Shown: one piece after another, positions 43,709 to 52,941 of the stretch
Numbering within the stretch: the first letter of the stretch is position 1
How the letters are laid out: each line of letters begins with the position of its first letter
From: an uncultured Tenacibaculum sp.
GTDB lineage: Bacteria > Bacteroidota > Bacteroidia > Flavobacteriales > Flavobacteriaceae
Assembly (NCBI RefSeq): GCF_947495995.1
Contig: NZ_CANMAX010000005.1
Location: forward strand, 186,001-250,000
Direction: 5' to 3'
Length of the DNA stretch: 64,000 bases
The notes under the pieces: generated by a model
What the model was told of the DNA's origin: nothing
Seen by the model: the letters and a program-made list of their open reading frames with translations, nothing else
Database searches by the model: none
Position numbers and translations under genes: made by a program

Positions 43709-44098
43709 TTATGAAATATCGACATCTTCTTCTCCTGCGTTATCAAAAGAAATTGAACCTAACCAAAGGCACTTACATGTGCTTCCGTCATCTAAAGCAT
43801 TCATACTATTGATAAAAACATCTGAAATCCCAGGTGTCCAAGGTGTTACCGTACATGGTACGCAAGGTGCTGTTGTTGTTGCGCCACTTGAAGAAGCTAT
43901 TACAGAAGATACTGTTGGATTGGTTGTTGAAGAACATTCTCCAAAAGATAAGATATTAACTAACGGAATATAATCATTAATAGTCGCCGCAGGCATGCTA
44001 TCAGTATTTACCATATTTACTGGTAACACTGTAAATGTTGATGATGTTGATCCGAATGAACATGAAATCGATGCTCCACTACATGCTAAATTTGCCAT
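43709..44098 (-). CDS. DUF4280 (PAAR-like) spike-tip protein
   Basis: A 129-aa protein of the DUF4280 family, which resembles PAAR tip proteins. It has the typical layout: an opening LACSGASISCSFGS, FTVLPVNMVNTDSMPAATINDYIPLVNILSFGEC, then NPTVSS, the cysteine pair APCVPCTVTPWTPG, and STCKCLWLGSISF at the end. In related eCIS (for example Pvc10 of PVC) the tip caps the VgrG-like spike and pierces the target membrane. It lies 11 bases downstream of the ATPase gene in the same operon. Cysteines are unusually many (about eight), which suggests metal binding or disulfides at the tip. Confidence 0.82.
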   Translation of the reverse strand: MANLACSGASISCSFGSTSSTFTVLPVNMVNTDSMPAATINDYIPLVNILSFGECSSTTNPTVSSVIASSSGATTTAPCVPCTVTPWTPGISDVFINSMNALDDGSTCKCLWLGSISFDNAGEEDVDIS

Positions 44099-44109
44099 AA
44101 TTCGATTTT

Positions 44110-45459
44110 TTAATTAAATGTTTTATTTGATTTTTGATATTCTCTTTTAATTCCAGTCATAATATTTTTATAACTGATTTTCTTTTCTCCGCTTTCTGCA
44201 GCTTTAATTGCACAATAGCGAAGTACATTAATCATTTCACCTCCAGACATTTCATATTTCTTCGCTATTTCATCTAAAACATCTTCACCTTCACTAATTT
44301 CAAAAGTATTAGCAAACATTTTAGTCCACAGAATTTTGCGTTCTCTATATTTTGGTTTTGTAAAATGAATAGTATTTTGAAAACGTCTTAAGAACGCTTC
44401 ATCAATATTTGTTTGAAGATTTGTTGCTAGAATTACCAATCCGTCAAAACTTTCTACACGCTGCAATAAATATGCTACTTCTTGATTTGCATGTCTATCG
44501 TTCGATGAATTCGTATTTGTTCTTTTACTGAATAAAGCATCGGCTTCATCAAAAAATAAAATCCAACCTTTAGAGGTAGCTTTATCAAATAATTGTCCGA
44601 GATTTTTCTCAGTTTCACCTATATATTTGGAAACAATCATAGATAAATCTATTCTAAAAACAGGTGTATCAATTGATTTACCAAGTAATGTTGCTGCTAA
44701 AGTTTTTCCAGTTCCTGGAGGTCCATAAAATAAAACTCGATATCCTGGTTTCAGGTTTTTATTTAACTTCCAATCGTTTAAAATTAAATTACTGTGCTTT
44801 AACCATTGTTTTACTTCTCCTAGTTGAGTTTTAGTACTAATTTCTAACACTAAATCTTCCCATTCTAAATTGGTTGTAATCTCTTCTGCCGGAAACTTAG
44901 AATTATATTTTGGCACAAACTTCTTGTGCGTTATAATCAGATTCAAATATTCTTCAGACAAAACTAAAGGTTCATTCAATAAAATCGGATGGTTTTGAGC
45001 TTTAAGAATTCTTTCTTTATACAATAAACTACTGTCATAAATCATGTGCATAAATTGCATACGAATATTGAGATTATCAGCTCCTCCTAGTATAAAACTA
45101 ACCGTTTCTAAAGTTGGTAAAAATCCTATTTGTTTCTCATCTTTAATCCCTCCAAACTCAGAAAAATTTGCATCGATTGATTTATTTTTCAGTAGAAACA
45201 AGTCTAAACTTTGCGGTTTTATATATCGCGCTAAAGTCATAATCAATATCAAACGTTCTTCGAACACTAAATTATAAGTTCTTAGCAACTGAGCATATCC
45301 AGAAGTATCATTCTCTTCTACAAGAGGCATAGCGACTTCTTTTACACTACGAAAAACGGTATCGTTCTCAAAATATAAAGCTAAGCCTGTTTCAATAACA
45401 GTTTCTAACCACGCTATATCTTGTTGAAGTGTCGATTGAGTTTGTGTTATTGTCTCCAT
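44110..45459 (-). CDS. AAA+ ATPase of the contractile injection system (Pvc15/Afp15-like)
   Basis: A 449-aa protein with a helical N-terminal domain (1-200) and a C-terminal AAA+ domain: Walker A GPPGTGKT (246-253), Walker B LFFDEAD (301-307), the sensor-like ILATNLQTNIDEAFLRRF with the arginine fingers, and a C-terminal lid (MSGGEMINVLRYCAIKAA). In eCIS such ATPases (Pvc15, Afp15) are used in assembly or cargo loading and are not part of the firing machine. It overlaps the tape-measure gene by 13 bases. Family-level assignment is confident; the exact orthology is inferred from the operon position. Confidence 0.88.
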   Translation of the reverse strand: METITQTQSTLQQDIAWLETVIETGLALYFENDTVFRSVKEVAMPLVEENDTSGYAQLLRTYNLVFEERLILIMTLARYIKPQSLDLFLLKNKSIDANFSEFGGIKDEKQIGFLPTLETVSFILGGADNLNIRMQFMHMIYDSSLLYKERILKAQNHPILLNEPLVLSEEYLNLIITHKKFVPKYNSKFPAEEITTNLEWEDLVLEISTKTQLGEVKQWLKHSNLILNDWKLNKNLKPGYRVLFYGPPGTGKTLAATLLGKSIDTPVFRIDLSMIVSKYIGETEKNLGQLFDKATSKGWILFFDEADALFSKRTNTNSSNDRHANQEVAYLLQRVESFDGLVILATNLQTNIDEAFLRRFQNTIHFTKPKYRERKILWTKMFANTFEISEGEDVLDEIAKKYEMSGGEMINVLRYCAIKAAESGEKKISYKNIMTGIKREYQKSNKTFN

Positions 45460-48400
45460 ATTGTTTCTAATAGTTTAGGCATCCAGTTTAATTTTAATTG
45501 TCCGATCGTCCATGGAATATGATCTAATAACATGTCAAAAGTTTGTTGCTCTACCATGAGTATAAACTTTTTTTCTTCTTCAATAACACTTCCCGATCTA
45601 GCAAGAAAAGATACTCGAAGTCCTTCTACAGAAGTGTTTCCTAATGTACTCCATTGTTGAATAATTGCTTGCAACATACTATCGATGAGTTCTTTTTCTT
45701 CATCTGCTAGTGTTACTTCTTGACGTAGTGGTTCATAAATATCTACTCCACAAATAATCTTATTCAGTAACAGAATATGTTCATCAACTTTAGTTGTTCC
45801 CGTCACAGTATACTGTAAAGCAAACATTCCTTTTTGTCTAGAAAAATCATCTTTAAATTCTCTGTTCTCAGTTAATCCCATACGCGAGAATAACATCGGA
45901 ATATATGGACCTAAAATTATCATTCCAGCATTTTCAATAAAAACAGCTTCATCCATATTAAACTGTCTTTCTACCTCAAATGGAGTATATGATCTAGCTT
46001 CTTTTTCTAAAATTTCATCTTCAGCTTTTGATAGCACTAATAACTCTTCGTTTATTTTTTTTGAAAAATCACTGTTGGTTATAATTACTTGTCTTATGAT
46101 TTCTACTTTTGAAACTGTAGCACTTTTTTGAATTGAAGAGAAACTATTGAAAACAAGTAAACTCCAATCTTTCACACTCCAATTTATAGTTCCTTTAATA
46201 GCTATTTGTAATAAAACACTGTTTACAAAACGATTCCAAATCGTTAGATAATTACTCGTATCTAATAACTTTCTAATCTTTTTAAATGTTTCAAAAACAA
46301 CCTGTAATTCTTGATGACTTACTGTAGAAAATAATATGGTAATTAATTCTTTATGTAGTTTTATTGTTAGCTTTTCTAACAATGCTTCTCTAAAAGAAAC
46401 CTTCTTTAAATAAAACTTTAACTCTTGCGGCTGATTTTTATAAACATTAGTTACCAACTGAATTAAAACTTCATTTTCAGTAGTATCTACAACACTTTTC
46501 CAAGATGTAGATTGCATTATCTTTTGAAACTCTTTTGTATAGACTTCACTTGGAATTGAAACCTTTTTCGCTATCTGTTTTTCAAGTTGTTGAAGTAAAC
46601 TAAAAGTAGTTGTGTCATTTTTTATTCTTTCTAAAACAAAATGATATACATCTGATTTAGCTATGCTAAAATTATTTGAAAACGTTTCTACAAAATATGC
46701 TGTAAATGCTTCGATTTTTATCGTTGGATTTTTCAACACATAAGAAAGAAACAATAGTTTTAATTCTTTCTTTTGCTGAAGTGTGATCGTGCTAATGCTT
46801 GCAATATCTTTATATAAAATCGTATGGAATACTTTTTCTAATTGAAAAACTGTATTTGAAACTGATGTGTTTAACACCTTGATCAAGGTAACAAATGTTT
46901 CTTCTGAAATTGTATGTACAATTGTACTTTGATATTGAGATCGTTTAAACCAAACTTCTAACTTTTTTGGTTGAGTATGTAATACTAAATCTATAAACTC
47001 TTGGAGAGAACTTGTTGTCGTACTTTTAAACCACCAAGGTAATTTGACTGAGTTGAAATAAAATTCTACTACATCTAAAGCATACTGTTCTTTTAACTCT
47101 TCTTCGTAAAGAGTATTAGATTGATTTTTATTGAACTGTATTCTCTTTAATATTTCGAGAACAAATTGTGGAATCTTTGCTGTAGCAATATGTTTTTGAA
47201 CTTCAAATAAAATAGCTTCTTCTTTAATTGTGTATTTCTTTGAAAAAATCTGAAGTATTTTTTTTACTTCTGCTTCTAAACTATTATTTGTTCTATTAAA
47301 AAGCGCTTTTTTAATACTCAATAGTAATTCGTTATATGCATAACTCGGTATTTGAACAAGAGCTTTTTCTTCAGTAATTGCAATATTCTCAGCCTTATTA
47401 ATAGTAGTGTTCCCCTCTTGGTTTTTGAATATATTTTCAACTCTAACTAATACCTCCTCAAGTTTTTTATCGGTATCAATAAATTGAATTAAGTCTAATA
47501 ATTCAGTGATAATACTATTGGAATTTTCACCTTTTATTTGAATTTCAGACAGACGTTGTTCTAACCAATTTTCTAAAGTAAACTTACTTACACTTCTATT
47601 TTTTGAATAGACTTCTAAAAGAGTAATTATTAACTTTAAAGATGTCATCTTAACATCTTTCTTTAAAATTCCTTCTTGAAATGCTTCGAAAGAAATTACA
47701 TTTCGCTTTGTATAATATGCATATAATTTTGTTGCTACTGTTGTGAAACTAATTTCACTGGTTTGAGTTGTTTGCCTAGTTATATTTTCTGTACGAATTT
47801 CTTCTAAAAAAATATGTATTGCGGTTTGCTGTTGTATTGAACTCGACTTCGAATTATATAATTCAAGTATCTCTATAAAAGCTGCATCTAGAGTAAATAC
47901 TTGTGCTATTTGATAAAGAAACTCTTCAATTGTATTCGAAGTATATTGCTTAGTAGCTACATATGTTCTAAAAATAATTCTTCCGATATTATTTTCTAAC
48001 AATGCTATAATTTCAGATGGTTTACTCTTGGTTACTGAGATATTTTTTAATGTTTTAAAAAAAGCTAATGTAGTATGAACTACCTCATTCGTTGCTTCTT
48101 CTACTATAGCGTTTAGTAATTTTTCTCCAAAGAACTTTTCAAAGAAATTAATATGTCGATCATCTCGCTCTATAAACGCATAAAAGTTAATGTAGAAAAA
48201 ATTAGGTTGTTCTTTTATCAACACTTTTAGTTCTTTTGCAAAAAGAGTTAGCGATGTAATTTTAGCATGTATTGGTAAACTTTTATGAGCTAAAAAATAT
48301 AGAAAAACATCTGTAAACACTATTGATTCTTGTGAATCAACAATTACAGTTTGACCTGTAATTTCTTCTTGTAATTCGAAAATAATACGATCAAAATTCG

Positions 48401-49223
48401 GAATCGTACTTACTTGTTTGGTTTGTAAACCTGCACTCAACTTTTCTAATAATACTTTGTAACTCAAATTGTACTTTGCAGCAACTTTTCTGGTTAAGTA
48501 TTTTAAGAAATGTTTTTGATTGGTATAACCTGTAACTTCAGTAAAAACATAAGCTAAAATGATTTCCCATAGTGCATCTCTAAAGTAACTCTGATGTGTA
48601 TCTACTAAATGATATTGCTTCTGATAATTGGTAATATCGTTTCGTGACTGATTGATAAAAACACCTTCGTCATTTTTTATCGCTAGAACTATCTCCTCTA
48701 AATAAGGATCTTCTAATTGCGATATCATTCTCCTTCGAATATATTCTTTTTTTCCTTCGTTTTTTAAAGCTTCAGTTAATGCTTCACGATCTTCTTTTAA
48801 AGCTTCTGAAAGTAATAAAACTGGATTTTTAGATGATGGTACATCCCATTGTAAATATCCGTTTCTAAGAAAATATAAAAACTGATTGGCATAACTTTTA
48901 TCAATAGATTTTCGCTTTCCTTTTACCAAATTTCCTCCATGAATATTCTTCTTAAAAAAGCTTTCTAAAGCTTCTTCAATCTTATATCCTAATTCTCGAT
49001 CGAAATTTCCTGCTGTAATCGTTCCTAAATCTAAAGTGATTTCATCATATTGATCTAAGTATTTTGGTGAATGAAATTTATCCATCACCTTTTCTAGAAT
49101 ATGTTGAATACTATGTTCTTGAAGTTTACTTATTCGCGATTGATAAGCATAACTTTTAGAAGCATCATCTAATTCTATTTGATATTGCTGACTTTTAATG
49201 ATATGTGTTTGTTCATTTTTCAA
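45447..49223 (-). CDS. Contractile injection system tape-measure protein
   Basis: A 1258-aa protein, the longest in the operon and in the place of Pvc14/Afp14. The N-terminus LQEHSIQHILEKVMDKF, then YDEITLDLGTI is the CIS tape-measure (CIS_TMP) family start. The long middle (about 250-1000) is a low-complexity helical region rich in Lys, Glu, Ile and Thr, as expected for a length ruler inside the tube. The last about 160 residues (ENAGMIILGPYIPMLFSRMGL, TTKVDEHILLLNKIICG, SFLARSGSVIEEE, LDHIPWTIGQLKLNWMP) are the conserved C-terminal domain. The start is a TTG at 49223 overlapping the previous stop as TTGA; no in-frame ATG is near. Length should correlate with tube length. Confidence 0.85.
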   Translation of the reverse strand: MKNEQTHIIKSQQYQIELDDASKSYAYQSRISKLQEHSIQHILEKVMDKFHSPKYLDQYDEITLDLGTITAGNFDRELGYKIEEALESFFKKNIHGGNLVKGKRKSIDKSYANQFLYFLRNGYLQWDVPSSKNPVLLLSEALKEDREALTEALKNEGKKEYIRRRMISQLEDPYLEEIVLAIKNDEGVFINQSRNDITNYQKQYHLVDTHQSYFRDALWEIILAYVFTEVTGYTNQKHFLKYLTRKVAAKYNLSYKVLLEKLSAGLQTKQVSTIPNFDRIIFELQEEITGQTVIVDSQESIVFTDVFLYFLAHKSLPIHAKITSLTLFAKELKVLIKEQPNFFYINFYAFIERDDRHINFFEKFFGEKLLNAIVEEATNEVVHTTLAFFKTLKNISVTKSKPSEIIALLENNIGRIIFRTYVATKQYTSNTIEEFLYQIAQVFTLDAAFIEILELYNSKSSSIQQQTAIHIFLEEIRTENITRQTTQTSEISFTTVATKLYAYYTKRNVISFEAFQEGILKKDVKMTSLKLIITLLEVYSKNRSVSKFTLENWLEQRLSEIQIKGENSNSIITELLDLIQFIDTDKKLEEVLVRVENIFKNQEGNTTINKAENIAITEEKALVQIPSYAYNELLLSIKKALFNRTNNSLEAEVKKILQIFSKKYTIKEEAILFEVQKHIATAKIPQFVLEILKRIQFNKNQSNTLYEEELKEQYALDVVEFYFNSVKLPWWFKSTTTSSLQEFIDLVLHTQPKKLEVWFKRSQYQSTIVHTISEETFVTLIKVLNTSVSNTVFQLEKVFHTILYKDIASISTITLQQKKELKLLFLSYVLKNPTIKIEAFTAYFVETFSNNFSIAKSDVYHFVLERIKNDTTTFSLLQQLEKQIAKKVSIPSEVYTKEFQKIMQSTSWKSVVDTTENEVLIQLVTNVYKNQPQELKFYLKKVSFREALLEKLTIKLHKELITILFSTVSHQELQVVFETFKKIRKLLDTSNYLTIWNRFVNSVLLQIAIKGTINWSVKDWSLLVFNSFSSIQKSATVSKVEIIRQVIITNSDFSKKINEELLVLSKAEDEILEKEARSYTPFEVERQFNMDEAVFIENAGMIILGPYIPMLFSRMGLTENREFKDDFSRQKGMFALQYTVTGTTKVDEHILLLNKIICGVDIYEPLRQEVTLADEEKELIDSMLQAIIQQWSTLGNTSVEGLRVSFLARSGSVIEEEKKFILMVEQQTFDMLLDHIPWTIGQLKLNWMPKLLETIWRQ

Positions 49224-52093
49224 GCTTCAGCATTTAGTTTTTGTACTATGGTAATAAGTTCGTACGCATATTCATTAATTTCTTCTTGAATTGCTGTATC
49301 AGGATTTTTAATCTTTAAGAGTTCTAGCCATTTGAAATAATAGCTTTCGAAAATTTGTACATCGTTAAATGACAACCAAAATAAATCTGATCTAATATGT
49401 ATCGGAAGTTCTTCGTAAACGGTATTTTCGAAAAACTTTCGAAAATTTTCATTCTGAAAACGAACCGACCAAGATGGCATCATTAGACTCATTCTGAAAG
49501 AGAAAAATGTTTCATCAACAGGAATAGTTCCGTAAAAAACAAAACATTTTACAATCTCTTCAATAGTTTCTTTTTCAAAATTTACTATTGATTTTTTAAG
49601 TTTTTCAATACTATTACGTAATGGAAACTCTGTAAGTGAATCGTTTTTAGAAATGGCTAAAACCTCTCCCCTTTCATTTCGTATCGATAATCGATAAGCT
49701 CCAGTAATTGATTCAACTGAATACAAAACAATATTGTTAAGCATGCCTTCAATTAAATCATCAATGTTCTTATCTCTTGCTTTTAAACTTTTTTGATTCG
49801 GGTGAACTAAAACAAGATCTAAATCTGAATCTAACTCAGCTAAATCGAGTTCAAATCCAAAATAATCTTCAGAAAAAGATGGCAATAACATTGTATGTTC
49901 TAACACAAAAAATGTTTCACTTTTCTGATTTACAATTAATAGAAAATCAATTACCTTTTTTACGACTTCTATTGCCTCTTCTCTTCTTTCAGAAATATGA
50001 ACTATTGTAGATTTTTCGGTCTCTCCTCTATGTAAAATGTAGTATAAATCTTCTTCTCTATTTCTTTTGATTGAATAATTATCAGCATTAATTCCGTGTT
50101 TCAATACATGGTTTAAAACTGTATATTCTTTTCCAACAAAATGAACTGCTTCAAAAAGATTTTCTTTAGTATTATCATCTTCAACAACCACACTTACCTC
50201 TTCAATTTCAATATGTAATTCAGGAGTATCAATTTCAATTTCCTGAATGATAATATCTAATTCGATAGATTGTGGATGAATTAAAATTCCTAATTCTTCG
50301 ATAATCTCTGTTACCGATATGTAAGATAACTCACTAATTCCTGTAAGCAATGCGATCTTTTTAAATACTCCAGGAATTTCAGCGTAATTCTCGAGCGTAA
50401 AATCTGTTTCTTCTATTTTATAGTTAAACGATTTTGCTCTGTTGTAACTAATTCCTCCATAAGCGCGAATAAATTCTTGCTTTACTGCTAATAGATATTC
50501 TTTAAAAACTTGTTCGGAAATTACACCTTGGTAACTCGTTGTGTTTATTTTTAATAAAGAATAGGTTTGAAAAGATTCGTTGTATCTCACTAATAATTGA
50601 TCGGCAACTTTATTTAATCGTTGCGATGCTTTGTTATCGAAAAATCCATTAAGATCATTCGTTACAATATCCCAATATCTTTTCGTTTCTTCAATACTAA
50701 AATTAGCATCTTGAGGTTCTATTAACTCTAGTATTTCTTGAATATCTGGAAGACTATTGGTGAAGTATGAAGTATCTAAATTTCCATGAACATCATAGAG
50801 TTTATATATGTTTGAAAGCTGCGCTAAAAAATTTATAATTAACTGATCGAAAGGTAACAAATACGCTTTCAATTGTTTCGCTTGTGCTTGTCGTAACGGA
50901 CTTGCAGATGCACTTATTCCTCTATCACCAACACCATAAAGTTCTGGTAATTGTTTTCGAATTGGATAATGATAATTAATATCTTGAACTTTTCCTTCTG
51001 GAATAGCTATTTGATTTTGAGAATTTGAAGCGGCTTTAAACTTACTTGCATCTAACGCTTGAATAAAAGACAATTGTTTTTTGGTTTGCGTTAAATTTGG
51101 ATGAAAAGAAACTTCTGAATTTTCAAAAATTATATTCGTGTTATTTGAAGGAAAAGCAGCTCGTGCCGTCATATTTTTAGGCACTTTAAAGTTTTCTTCA
51201 ATTACCTGTTCTTTCTTCGTTTCAGGATTTATATAACTCAAACTAAAATAATTGATGTTAACAACACCTTTTATTTTAGAAATTACTTTAATAATATCTG
51301 ATAAGTTAATTACCTCTAAAGGATCTTTTAAACTTTCATCTTTTATAAATCCGTTTTCTAAAGAAGGGCCATTAAAAATTTCATTTGTAGATAATCCTTC
51401 TTTTCTAAGTTGATCTAAAGAATGGTAATTTATTTCTGGTGCTAAAAAATTATTTACTGTATGTAAAATATTTGCTAGCGCTTCTTCTCCATCAATTTCA
51501 TTAGTTAACACAATTCTAAATTGCATTGCTAACGATAATGGTTTAAAAATTTCTATTCCATATAAATCTTCACACAAATTTCTGTTTTCGTGATATATGT
51601 TTGTAATCTGTGCTTTTATATTTTCATTTTCAGCAACCTCTTTTTCAGGATCTGAATGATAATTATATTTCTCTACAAATACATGAAGTAAGCCTTTTAA
51701 ATTTTGTAGCTCTTGCTCGTAATCATCTACAGGATAAATCCATACATTTTTCACATTTGGAATTAAATCTATCCAAAGTTTTCTGTAATCGTTAAATGTA
51801 ATAGGACTCGTAGTTAAAATATCTGAAGCAACAAAAAAACCATTATCTCCTGAAGTTAATACCTCACCTTTAGATGAATGTAATAAATCTTGTATTGGTA
51901 ATTTTGCCTTATGTGCAACTTCTGTAATTGCATATGAGATATTTTCCAAGAGTGTTACACCAGGATCGTGTTCGTTATAATCTGTCCATACTTCACCACT
52001 TAGTTTTTGAAGAATTTCTAAAGCTTCCTTATGTAATTCTTCATATAAACTAGTTCCCTTCTTTCTTTTAGAAATGTATCCTTTGTTATCCAT
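49220..52093 (-). CDS. Large baseplate protein of the eCIS (Pvc12/Afp12-like)
   Basis: A 957-aa protein. Its N-terminus is conserved in eCIS baseplates of this group: LHKEALEILQKLSGEVWTDYNEHDPGVTLLENISYAITEVAHKAKLPIQDLL, a DYN-EHDPGVTLLE motif found in J-like wedge proteins. The rest is beta-rich with little else recognisable (RKQLPELYGVGDRGISASAS, YLLPFDQLIINFLAQLSNIY). By position it sits between the fibre-like gene and the tape-measure gene, where Pvc12 is found. It is translationally coupled to the tape-measure gene. Assignment is at the family level; the exact wedge position is inferred. Confidence 0.75.
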   Translation of the reverse strand: MDNKGYISKRKKGTSLYEELHKEALEILQKLSGEVWTDYNEHDPGVTLLENISYAITEVAHKAKLPIQDLLHSSKGEVLTSGDNGFFVASDILTTSPITFNDYRKLWIDLIPNVKNVWIYPVDDYEQELQNLKGLLHVFVEKYNYHSDPEKEVAENENIKAQITNIYHENRNLCEDLYGIEIFKPLSLAMQFRIVLTNEIDGEEALANILHTVNNFLAPEINYHSLDQLRKEGLSTNEIFNGPSLENGFIKDESLKDPLEVINLSDIIKVISKIKGVVNINYFSLSYINPETKKEQVIEENFKVPKNMTARAAFPSNNTNIIFENSEVSFHPNLTQTKKQLSFIQALDASKFKAASNSQNQIAIPEGKVQDINYHYPIRKQLPELYGVGDRGISASASPLRQAQAKQLKAYLLPFDQLIINFLAQLSNIYKLYDVHGNLDTSYFTNSLPDIQEILELIEPQDANFSIEETKRYWDIVTNDLNGFFDNKASQRLNKVADQLLVRYNESFQTYSLLKINTTSYQGVISEQVFKEYLLAVKQEFIRAYGGISYNRAKSFNYKIEETDFTLENYAEIPGVFKKIALLTGISELSYISVTEIIEELGILIHPQSIELDIIIQEIEIDTPELHIEIEEVSVVVEDDNTKENLFEAVHFVGKEYTVLNHVLKHGINADNYSIKRNREEDLYYILHRGETEKSTIVHISERREEAIEVVKKVIDFLLIVNQKSETFFVLEHTMLLPSFSEDYFGFELDLAELDSDLDLVLVHPNQKSLKARDKNIDDLIEGMLNNIVLYSVESITGAYRLSIRNERGEVLAISKNDSLTEFPLRNSIEKLKKSIVNFEKETIEEIVKCFVFYGTIPVDETFFSFRMSLMMPSWSVRFQNENFRKFFENTVYEELPIHIRSDLFWLSFNDVQIFESYYFKWLELLKIKNPDTAIQEEINEYAYELITIVQKLNAEA

Positions 52094-52158
52094 ACAATAC
52101 GCGCTACGTCACCTTTTCAAAAATTAAATTTGATTGGGTTTCGTTACAGGTTCTTAAA

Positions 52159-52917
52159 TCAATCTTTATTAAATAAGTTCTCCATTTCGTTGCCCCACAA
52201 CTTGGTAATATGATATTTGATATCTATATCTTTACCGTAATTAGATTTTGTTTTTAATTGTAATGCATAGTTATATGTTGATCCTGTAAAACGGATCGCT
52301 ATTTTATTCCAAAACCAACCGTAATGTGCTTGAGTTTTACGAATCTTATGACGTGATCTTCCGAAAGTACTTAGTGCGTGTGCATGTAATAAAGCATATC
52401 TTCCAGTTTTCTCTTTCCCTACTTGTGCCATAATTTCGAAAGCCATACAACCATCTAAATCTGTAACGATATTATGCCATTCTCCATCGGCAGGAACAGT
52501 TCCTATTTTGTAAGTTCCGATACGAGTATTTGTTCCTAAAACACCATCGACTTCTAAAGTAGTTCTTGGTTTTTTCGTTCCTACTCCAACTTCTCCTGAT
52601 TTTTGAAATGTAATTACGGGAGTTTCTTCTGTTTTTGTTACTGGTGCAGCAATAGAAAGTGATTTATCTTCTTGCTGATCTAATCCAATGCTCCACTGTG
52701 GTAATTCATCTTCAACATTTTGATAAAAGCTCATTACTCGGTTTGATTCTTTTCCTTCAGGAGAAAGAATTAATCCGTCTTCTTCAGTCTTAGAAATACC
52801 ATCATCTACTTTATTAACCATGGCATCAATTAAACTAAAGAAATTGCTTTCTTTAGGTCTTGCGCCTGCTGCAAAAAGTACTTTTAGACTTTGTCTGTTT
52901 AATAACTTTATTTTCAA
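52159..52917 (-). CDS. Fibre-like / receptor-binding candidate of the eCIS
   Basis: A 252-aa protein inserted between the two big baseplate genes. It has a VGVGTKKPRTTLEVDG motif at 110-125, the VGIGTxxPxxxLxVxG pattern seen at the start of many trimeric tail-fibre and adhesin head domains. The last 130 residues (KIGTVPADGEWHNIVTDLDG, YALLHAHALSTFG, AHYGWFWNKIAIRFTG, YALQLKTKSNYGKDI) form an aromatic-rich beta domain, plausible for receptor contact. N-terminal residues (FFSLIDAMVNKVDDG) might attach to the baseplate. The start is a TTG at 52917. Role as fibre is inferred from motif and place; it could also be a baseplate decoration. No chaperone gene is next to it. Confidence 0.55.
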   Translation of the reverse strand: MKIKLLNRQSLKVLFAAGARPKESNFFSLIDAMVNKVDDGISKTEEDGLILSPEGKESNRVMSFYQNVEDELPQWSIGLDQQEDKSLSIAAPVTKTEETPVITFQKSGEVGVGTKKPRTTLEVDGVLGTNTRIGTYKIGTVPADGEWHNIVTDLDGCMAFEIMAQVGKEKTGRYALLHAHALSTFGRSRHKIRKTQAHYGWFWNKIAIRFTGSTYNYALQLKTKSNYGKDIDIKYHITKLWGNEMENLFNKD

Positions 52918-52941
52918 TGTTTTTATATTTAGTTGTTTTGG

